Source of the DNA: Branchiostoma floridae
Taxonomy: Eukaryota > Chordata > Leptocardii > Amphioxiformes > Branchiostomatidae
DNA: 64,000 nt
Direction: 5' to 3'
NCBI RefSeq assembly: GCF_000003815.2
Contig: NW_023365777.1
Coordinates: 416,855 to 480,854 of the forward strand
The first letter of the stretch is position 1, and each line of letters opens with the position of its first letter. This document shows positions 57,701 through 64,000 of the stretch, one piece after another. The notes beneath the pieces are model-generated. The model was not told the origin of the DNA, did no database searches, and saw only the letters and a program-made list of their open reading frames with translations. Made by a program: the position numbers and the translations under genes.

Positions 57701-60284
57701 CTGCCGTCAGAACCTGGTTCCTCTCGTCCTATCAATAAAAACAAAGGAAGGGAGAATCACTGAACTGTATGGATCTTCAATTTGGAAAATGCATTTCGTT
57801 TGCTTTTATCATGAGGCCAAACCAAAGAAACACGCCTTTTATAATCTTTTTTTTAAAACTGTTACCACAGTCTCTTAGAGACTTTGCTATCTACCTACAA
57901 AAATTACATTTCTACTATGACAACAAAAACCACTCATAATTAAAAACGTAAGACACCACCCAAAAAAATAAATCCATAGAGTAGGCATATAACGTTAGTT
58001 CACCTTTATACGTGGGGTAACCTAAGTCCGTTGTATCTGAAATCAGGGTATATAAAGATATCGAGCCGACGGACGGTGGTTTCTGACGGAAAAAGTGAAA
58101 ATGTTGCAATTTGAAACCACTGTCGACTTGATATCCCTATCAAAATGCCCCGTTTTTAGACAGAACGGATATTGGTTACCTCGCGGATAAAGGCGAACTA
58201 GCGTTACAATTATGGATGCGGATAAAACACACATCTAATTGTTGCAAAAAGGCAAACAAACGACTTTGGTAGACCTGTCTATCCTGGTATTGATCAGTCT
58301 GTCTGTCTCTAACCTAGCCTGGTGTTCAGTCGGTCTCTAACTGGCAGTAGTTTTAGAGTTAACATGATAACGTTAGTTGTTCCCTCACATCGTGGATGGC
58401 TAATCAATCCCAACTCGAGCAAAAAGCAACTACCGAGTTCCAAAGTTAACTTATAAGTTATACCCCGCCTAATCAACGTTAGATTCCGTACCGCAAGGGT
58501 AAGACTTAGTAAAGGTGCACTCTCACCGGACGTGGGGCACTCTTGCGTCACTGCTGTGTTCGTTCACTGCGTCACTGTTTTGTTATTTTCTCCGATTTTT
58601 TTATAATTCAGATATTGCGTAAAACGTAAAAGTATGACATGGAAAACGACACAATACACAACAAGTAACAAAGTTCGTTCTTTATCTCTGAAATTCGTTA
58701 AGTATCTTTCGAACCCCGCAATGCCGCAAGCGTGTCCCACGTCCGGTGAGAGTGCACCTTTACCACTTCACTCACCATTTCTATGATGTGAGCCAATGCC
58801 AGGTCAAGGGTGACGTTGGTCGGTCGTCTGAAGTCTCTCACGGGTCGGACGTTGGAGTTGTAGCCGCTCTTCACAAACAGATCTTGGTATAGACGCAGCA
58901 TGTCTGGCCTTTCGTCAGATGTGGCGTTTTCTAGATAAAAAGATTTGTAGTAGTAATTATATGAATGGTTTTTGGTGGGAATAACTTGCGCCGCTAAGAG
59001 CAAGCAGTTTTGGGGGCTTGTTTGTTTGCCTATTAGACGATGGTTCATACATCGGATAATTAGCACTTCATTATGTGAAACATAACGTCAGCTATCAATG
59101 TACAAAATGTCCTTACCTTCAGTCAATCCCTTATTGGGTTATTCCCTTTCAAGGCCCCTTCAGTTCTTATATAAGCAATGAATGGCTCAAACCTGCAACA
59201 CGTTTTTTTTCTGCCCAACGAGCAACCGAACATACAAACACCAGGACCATAGCCTATCCGGAACACGAAATATTAAAATCGGAAGCTCCTCTGTAGTCCT
59301 GCAGCTTATTGTCGAGCTTGATTTTTTTCACGAAACCTACGCACCTATAGAATATCATAGTTTTTCATACGAATAACGTTACATCCACATCTTCTCGTGT
59401 AATACTGTCCACACACATACAAACACCGGCTGTACTAAATGATTGGTTTACCATTTCGGCAATAGTGCTGTTTTATTTTAGATTCAAGTGACAAAAATTA
59501 TCGCATATATCTATACTGTTTTGGCTGTTCAGCACGAATAGCCAGGGTTGTCCAACTAGCCTGTGGTTATCCCTACAAAGGGCTAGTCCTGGCAGAGACA
59601 AGAACAATACAAATGGAATTTGACATGGATTGGATAAGAAAACAAAACAGTAACAATATTCTATTGGTCTAAAAATGGCGTATACATTGGTCAAAGGTAG
59701 CGTATATAGTGTCTACCTACCTTTATACTGTAAAAGGGGGACTTTTTGCAGTGATTTTATGGTTGTATGTTTTAGTTTGACCTCACCACGAACTTAAAAC
59801 CTCCGCGAATTCTCTAAGTTCTAGTTTCTGCCCGCCTTACTCTTGTTTCAACGAACCACAGAGTTCAAACCACCCCGGCCCAAACACTCCATTTTTTCCT
59901 CCCGCGAATTTAAATCCCCACCAACATATCTCATTCTACAGTACATTGTTGTGACACGTCTGACTTTACTGTAGCTGAATCCACATGGTAAAAAGTCTAC
60001 ATATACAGAAAAAACGGTACCATGTGCATTTTCCGACCCGGAACAACGCACATGGACTCCCAATACTTGAAAAAGAAGCACACTCCTAAAACTAATGTCG
60101 ATCTATGTTTTTGATTGATTGATTGATTGACACAAGTCGTGTCAACGTTTTATCTACATGTACGGTACTAACAAGGTGTAACTGTGACATCCACCCTAGC
60201 CCTACCTTTCCTTGATTCCACACGTATGGTCCCACATAGAATTACCACGGCTAGGACAACATCTCGAGCCAACATCTTGAACAT
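54269..60284 (-). CDS. Cys-loop ligand-gated cation channel subunit, nicotinic acetylcholine receptor type, complete, 7 exons, 473 residues
   Basis: Exons, first to last: 60206-60284, 58776-58930, 57684-57728, 57203-57312, 56316-56546, 55376-55671, 54269-54774. The subunit would assemble into a pentameric channel in the plasma membrane. It shows a signal peptide (1-23), the DERNQVLTADVWL strand, loop D Trp95, WRPDLFLYH with loop A Tyr128, the Cys-loop Cys163-x13-Cys177 (FPFDRQEC), loop B Trp184 in FGSWNQD, and PYPDVTFTIHM before TM1 (about 244-264). M2 follows GEK: Glu273 at -1', Leu283 at 9' and Glu294 at 20', the cation-selective pattern. TM3 is about 303-325, and TM4 about 437-460 after a loop of roughly 110 residues with an MX helix (VPAWARKVFLKY). 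Loop C has no adjacent cysteine pair, so by the usual rule this is a non-alpha or divergent subunit. The natural ligand is not readable from the sequence. Confidence 0.94.
54775..55375 (-). other. Nicotinic-type channel intron 6
   Basis: A 601 bp intron between TM2/TM3 and the last exon, AT-rich. No coding sequence or clear repeat seen. Confidence 0.8.
55376..55671 (-). CDS. Nicotinic-type channel exon 6: loop C, TM1, TM2, start of TM3
   Basis: 98 codons: loop C region AKRSNLLYNGVPYPDV (no CC pair), then FYVTNMLVPCALLAFL (TM1), CGEKISFGVAVLLSLAVFQL (TM2), and ENIPAI leading into TM3. The donor is GTACGG, phase 1. This exon is much richer in G and C than its flanks. Confidence 0.95.
55672..56315 (-). 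other. Nicotinic-type channel intron 5
   Basis: A 644 bp intron with an ATG/ATGATG-type trinucleotide stretch near 55748-55761. Nothing else recognised. Confidence 0.8.
56316..56546 (-). CDS. Nicotinic-type channel exon 5: Cys-loop
   Basis: WLDRVVMISSDGVVDWKAPA, CLVNVSDFPFDRQEC and FGSWNQDG. The D-G-x-V-x-W-x-(A/P)-PA order and the 13-residue Cys-loop identify it. The acceptor is ...caccttacag and the donor GTATGT. Confidence 0.95.
56547..57202 (-). other. Nicotinic-type channel intron 4
   Basis: A 656 bp intron; no gene or repeat that I can name. Confidence 0.8.
57203..57312 (-). CDS. Nicotinic-type channel exon 4: loop D and loop A
   Basis: KWTDEFLTWNVSEYGGIETM, then IWRPDLFLYH. Length 110 bases, phase 0 in and 2 out, which is the common size for this nAChR exon. 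The donor is GTGAGC. Confidence 0.94.
57313..57683 (-). other. Nicotinic-type channel intron 3
   Basis: A 371 bp AT-rich intron separating the 45 bp exon from the loop A exon. Nothing recognised. Confidence 0.8.
57684..57728 (-). CDS. Nicotinic-type channel exon 3 (45 bp)
   Basis: 15 codons, DERNQVLTADVWLRM, almost the canonical DEKNQ-(x)-T-x-(V/L)-WL strand. A 45 bp exon is typical for this family. The donor is GTGGGT. Too short for an ORF search. Confidence 0.94.
57993..58205. repeat. Inverted-repeat element (TTCACCnTTATnCG family), copy 3
   Basis: Left end CGTTAGTTCACCTTTATACG and GGGGTAACC; right end GGTTACCTCGCGGATAAAGG and CGAACTAGCGTTA. The interior TTGCAATTTGAAACCACTGTCGAC matches the other copies. 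It is 213 bp long, within a channel gene intron. Confidence 0.75.
58510..58762. repeat. Palindromic MITE-like element with about 40 bp terminal inverted repeats
   Basis: It begins TAAAGGTGCACTCTCACCGG and ends with CCGGTGAGAGTGCACCTTTA, an exact inverted match over 20 bases that extends with few differences through ACGTGGG-CAC-CTTGCG. TA at both outer ends fits a TA target site, as used by Tc1/mariner-type elements, but the family is not proven. Confidence 0.75.
58776..58930 (-). CDS. Nicotinic-type channel exon 2: N-terminal helix and first strands
   Basis: NATSDERPDMLRLYQDLFVKSGYNSNVRP with an NAT sequon, then RRPTNVTLDLALAHIIEM, the family's (P)V-V-x-L-x-L-x-x-I pattern. The donor is GTGAGT, phase 0. 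A foldback element lies 13 bp beyond the donor. Confidence 0.93.
59527..59602 (-). repeat. Inverted copy of the TAGTTGG retroelement end
   Basis: The minus strand reads GGCTAGTTGGACAACCCTGG and CTATTCGTGCTGAAC, matching the block at 45828-45856. Confidence 0.5.
59731..59943 (-). repeat. GCGGT foldback unit, degenerate inverted copy 4
   Basis: The inverted order of the same pieces is seen: CCGCGAATTTAAATCCCC is the reverse complement of GGGGATTTAAATTCGCGG. Both ends read TACTGTAAA/TCTACAGTA. Confidence 0.5.
60206..60284 (-). CDS. Nicotinic-type channel exon 1: start and signal peptide
   Basis: MFKMLARDVVLAVVILCG followed by TIRVESRK: a short basic start and a hydrophobic core. The ATG at 60284 has G at -3; a second in-frame ATG lies three codons later and could also serve. 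The donor is GTAGGG, phase 1; the split Glu codon joins exon 2 in frame. Confidence 0.85.
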
Positions 60285-61550
60285 TTCGAGGAGTTTAGAC
60301 GAAGATTATATCCTCTGTTGTTCTAAATGGTGACCCTTATTTGAAGAAATGCTCGAAGGCATGGATCCGAATGAACCGGAATGTTCTGTTTCGTCTTAAG
60401 ATGAGAAAACACATGACACTAGTTGGACTACCGATCGTTAAATGTTATTAGATTTAATGTGTCGAGCGAGGTCACAAATGGTAACACAATTGCCCCTCCC
60501 CCTCACCACACTCCCAAATCACACTGTACAAAACAGAACATCCCAATATAACATTTCTGCTATTTCCCAATACTCTACTTTATATCTGTATCCGAATTTG
60601 TATCTATATAGCCGGTATAACCGCCATTCGGCGTAACACACCAGCTTATATTTGATTTTAAAATGTCACCTCACTGGAACGGACAATATATATTTTTGGT
60701 TAGAATAAAAAAGAGGATAGGGTTATAAGCAAGAGACAGACATAGATCTCTATGTATCATTTTGTTCTTAATCATGCCAATAGCGTCAGAATTTGAGTGA
60801 CCAGTATCCGTTTATTTACATCTACATTGAAAATTCAAAGCGTTTTCCCCCAATTAAATTGATTATGCAGATACGTTTTTTACTTGCCTACTTAATATAT
60901 ACAAATGTTTCTATTTTTATAAGTTACATGCGACGTCCCATCATGGAACAGAGCAGATTTATAAACCTTTCATCATATGACTAGAATTTCGTACTTGTGC
61001 CATTTGGACGTTATGTACAGATGAACATCATTAAACATTAATTATGCAAATTAGGGCCTCATTTGTATAAAAAAAAATCAGATTAAATCCTTTTTTTCTG
61101 AAAATTTTGTGCGTCAGTTATTTGGGTGTAGGAGATGATCATGATCATATTAACATAAATTATGCAACTTTGGAACTCGGGTAGTCCATAACTGAACCTC
61201 TTTCGCTATCACCTGCCCACATGTAAACCATTTTAAGATCCATCTACAAGTTCTCGAGTTTTGCGGTCCACAAATAAACACGGTGTTAGGTTATCATCGT
61301 CCGACATAAATCAAGCAAATTGTTGCATATTTTCTATATCTAAACAAAACAATAAGGTATGAAGTCGTGGGACTCTTGCTAGTTGTTTTCGTGAAAATAC
61401 TTTTAAAGAGTGAATAATGATGCTGATGAATTGTGTTACGTATGAAATTTGTCTGGTTAGGCACTGTTTGATTTTCGGCACTACAACGAAGCGTGGGAGG
61501 ATAAAAATTCATAGGTGTGTCTTAAAATTAGTCTAGAGCTGCTGTTATCG

Positions 61551-61801
61551 TTCAGATCCCTGTTCAGACCCCAGTGGCACAGGGCAGTAAGTTTCCTAGC
61601 TGTTTCAGTAGCAGGGTCTATTTGTTCTGATCAGAGGCTTTGTTTTCGTTCCGGTGACCTCTTTCAACACTGTTCCCAAATTTGTGTCTCTTTTTTTAAC
61701 GGGTACAGCCCCAGCAAAAAGGTTTCTACCTGCAGGATTGAGCAATCGGAACCAGGATCTGAACTGTGAGGCTGCTACCATTCAAGCTACAGGGACATCC
61801 A
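61551..61801 (-). repeat. tRNA-headed SINE, copy 2
   Basis: On the minus strand it starts GGATGTCCCTGTAGCTTGAA, followed by GGTAGCAGCCTCAC and a B-box-like CCTGGTTCCGA, and ends with the shared CCCTGCTACTGAAACAGCTAG. The head matches 40317 over about 50 bases with few changes. Confidence 0.7.
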
Positions 61802-62187
61802 AAGCAGGCTAGGGTTGCTAGAAAGGTAAGCTACTAGTATTCTAACGGCCCTGTATATGACATTATGTATGTTCCCCTACGTCTAAACGTTAACGTCAAT
61901 CCATACAAGCAGTGAATACATTATGCAGACAGTTACCGTTAGAGCCTCTCTGCAAGAATCTATTTCGAGGAAGACTGAAAGCGTTGGCTGGTAAGGGAGT
62001 TGGCTGAAAAAGGTGTTACGACACCATCAAAATACTCCTTCTCCCGGACATCTCCCTTCCCAGGCATAAAGATCCTCTTAGACTATGTTGAAAATCGGGA
62101 ACCAGAGCCCCCCTCCCCCCAAAACAACATCATCGCTCAAAAAGTCTGTGAAGGCGGCTATAGCATATTCTCCAAGATGATCCCACG

Positions 62188-62281
62188 GTAGCATAAGATA
62201 GTATCAAAAGCAAGCAAAGGAGTGTAGCCGGCATTGAGTCTAGCGGAGGTAGCCAATGCACATTACCTTATGCTACCGTAA
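62188..62281. repeat. Inverted repeat CGGTAGCATAAG / CTTATGCTACCG
   Basis: Two 12-14 base arms about 66 bases apart in the upstream flank of the channel gene; no family assigned. Confidence 0.6.
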
Positions 62282-62350
62282 GATCTGCTTGGAGATTAGC
62301 TATAAGTTTAAAAGTATAACACCCCTCGGTGTGACCCTTTGTCACGAAGG

Positions 62351-62625
62351 CTATGCTGATTTGACTGTGTGGATGGCATCCACTGGAAACTCTAAAAATG
62401 ATGCGAGCGTGCAAATAAAAAAAATCGCCAACAAAGTGGCCTTCAGATGAAATCTTAGTGCTCAGGAAGGTTGAACAAATGGATATACACACAATACGGT
62501 ACAGTATACCGAACAATAGATTTGTATTTTTGTTCTTTCACATCTTCTTCTTTGACTTGTGCATTCTATGACATTAGTATGCGTTTTCCAAAATTTCTTT
62601 TCAATTTACGACATACATATGCTCA
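62351..62625 (+). repeat. Dispersed repeat R1, copy B
   Basis: Contains TGATGCGAGCGTGCAAAT, ACAGTATACCGAACAATAGATT and TTCTTTCACATCTTCTTCTTTGAC-like blocks in the same order as copy A. Confidence 0.6.
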
Positions 62626-62692
62626 TTTTACTTCTGCTTTAATTGTGCGATTTACGGTATGTTCGAAATTTACGTCGATGAAGGTTAGACAT

Positions 62693-63001
62693 CCAGGTGG
62701 TAAGTTCGCGGGGATTTAATTTCGCGGTTAAGGGAACAAGGACTTTTCGCGGAGGTTTTAATTTCGCGGTAACACCATAGACTACAATCTAATACCATAA
62801 TAGAAAAATGTTCGCGGTGGTTTTAAATTCGCGGTGAAGTGGTCACCGCGAAAACCGCGAACATTAATCTACCGCGAACATTTCTGCATTTGCATTTACA
62901 GTACTCCAAATAGCAGTTACTCAAGCAACTGGATATGATTTTGGAAACGGTCAGACGTTTCAGGTTAAATCCTTTATCGTTCGTCAGTGACACTGAAGAC
63001 A
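62693..63001 (+). repeat. GCGGT foldback unit, copy 2
   Basis: The best preserved copy: GTTCGCGGGGATTTAATTTCGCGG, GTTCGCGGTGGTTTT and ACCGCGAACATTTCTGCATT. It is followed after about 15 bp by the TACTCAAGCAACTGGATATG ... CGTCAGTGACACTGAAG block. Confidence 0.78.
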
Positions 63002-64000
63002 TCTTGTTGAAGAGCGATTTACGAATATGTAAATTTATTTTTTTATTCTAACATATTTCCCATTCTTATCTGTATGAAAAATGGGTAAAAAAGGCACTTT
63101 TGTTTGTGTAACACATGTAATCAAATGGTTTCAACCAGACAAATTAAGGTGATTATCTACAATTAGATGTAGTCGGTCGTTAGCTTACTACGTGGGACTG
63201 GAACTTCTCTCTATGACATAACATACAATCATGTGTTTCCACGCCCTGATTACAATAAAAAGAAAGCTGAGATCAAAGAATTAAGCTTGTTATTAATGCT
63301 ACGTCGAACAAATCGCCATCATTTTCAAGGTCTTTTCAAAGCCTTCTTCACAAATCTATAGATGTATAGTTATGTTACAGAAGATCACAGAACGCACACC
63401 CTCCAACCCTATTTTTTTTGTACGTTTCGTTATCCCACCGTTTACGACCCTCCGGGCTTTTTTTGCCCATACCTTACTTTCTCTTCGGAACCCGCCCGGA
63501 GGTCAGGGAGGATATGGTACTATTTGCTGGGGGAGGGGGGTGTGCTAATTTGCGATTTTCAAGATGGGCCAGGCTTTGAAATACATGGAGAGCTTGATAC
63601 CGCTTCAATGCTGATGTTATCAACATGTGTAGATTATTAAGCTTTTGGATCAAATTGGATGTTGGTTTGTGGCGTTGTTGATAGATATCAAAGACTTTTA
63701 GATTGTTGTTTATTCTATGGCGCTCAGTTAGTTTCTCGTCGTGTTATTTTCATGATCAACTTTGGTGCACACTGAAATCATCAAATTCAAACGGCGATGC
63801 CATACTGTGGGTAGATTTTCAACGACATTTGCATCATTCATGGTGCCTTCGATTCTGTTTTCAGCACTGTTTTGGTTAAAATCGCCTTGGTCTGAAATCT
63901 GGGAAGGTATGATTGCATGTTTAATGAGGTCACCTTCTCGACTGGTCTACACAAACTTTTTGTTGTTGTTTGTTTGTTTGTTTATTTTTACCCGATAAAC

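Larger units (their letters stand above)
57729..58775 (-). other. Nicotinic-type channel intron 2 carrying two foldback elements
   Basis: This 1.05 kb intron contains an inverted-repeat element (57993-58205) related to two others in the window, and a second, unrelated palindromic element (58510-58762) that reaches to 13 bp from the donor. Confidence 0.8.
58931..60205 (-). other. Nicotinic-type channel intron 1
   Basis: A 1.27 kb intron with an inverted copy of the TAGTTGG retroelement-end motif (59527-59602), an inverted degenerate GCGGT foldback copy (59731-59943) and a (GATT)n tract near 60111-60129. Confidence 0.75.
60285..64000. other. Upstream flank of nicotinic-type channel gene
   Basis: No supported gene. 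It should include the channel promoter and 5' UTR. Repeats found: a minus-strand tRNA-derived SINE (61551-61801), an inverted repeat (62188-62281), a dispersed repeat copy (62351-62625) and a GCGGT foldback unit (62693-63001). 63002-64000 holds only short open frames without recognisable similarity. Confidence 0.6.

Noticed and set aside
63362-63640. 92-codon plus-strand frame in the upstream flank
   Set aside because: No recognisable domain, no splice or initiation context, and it runs through homopolymers.
1-64000. CRISPR arrays, prokaryotic operons, rRNA genes or viral genomes
   Set aside because: The genes are spliced, repeats are eukaryotic in type, and no regularly spaced direct repeats, ribosomal RNA or viral replication genes were seen.

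Overview
The window reads as an animal nuclear genome: spliced genes with GT-AG introns, AT-rich non-coding DNA, and many short dispersed repeats. Gene content and protein sequence fit a deuterostome, most likely a cephalochordate such as Branchiostoma. The clues are a vertebrate-like neurexin stalk and tail, a DHRS11-type dehydrogenase, dense introns and many small foldback elements. The organism call is an inference, about 0.65 confident.

Layout. 1-28753 (+): the 3' end of a neurexin gene. Nothing coding was found in 1-13884, which I read as intron. Five exons from 13885 to 28753 encode the last LNS/laminin-G domain, an acidic Ser/Thr/Pro-rich stalk, the transmembrane helix and a tail ending in EWYV. 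The 3' UTR runs to about 30650. 31716-42925 (-): a complete 12-exon ionotropic glutamate receptor of about 876 residues, divergent at several ligand-contact positions. 43662-47513 (+): a complete 7-exon short-chain dehydrogenase of 251 residues, close to DHRS11, starting 736 bp from the receptor's start codon and transcribed away from it. 54269-60284 (-): a complete 7-exon Cys-loop channel subunit of 473 residues of the nicotinic acetylcholine receptor type, lacking the loop C cysteine pair. 60285-64000: upstream flank with repeats only.

Three of the four genes (neurexin, glutamate receptor, nicotinic-type channel) encode families that act at synapses, which makes the order of this neighbourhood worth comparing between species. 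For the three complete genes, all exon boundaries were placed by hand from AG/GT sites. Reading frames are compatible at every junction and the coding sums are exact multiples of three: 2631, 756 and 1422 bases including stops.

The non-coding part holds several repeat families with two or more copies in the window: a GCGGT foldback unit, a terminal-inverted-repeat element with three copies, a tRNA-headed SINE pair, truncated LINE 3' ends with a shared hairpin, and an approximately 1.2-1.4 kb direct duplication with a nearly identical core of about 210 bp. Three unrelated foldback elements begin 5-13 bp downstream of a splice donor, the most unexpected structural pattern here. I saw no complete transposase, no structural RNA gene and no CRISPR array.
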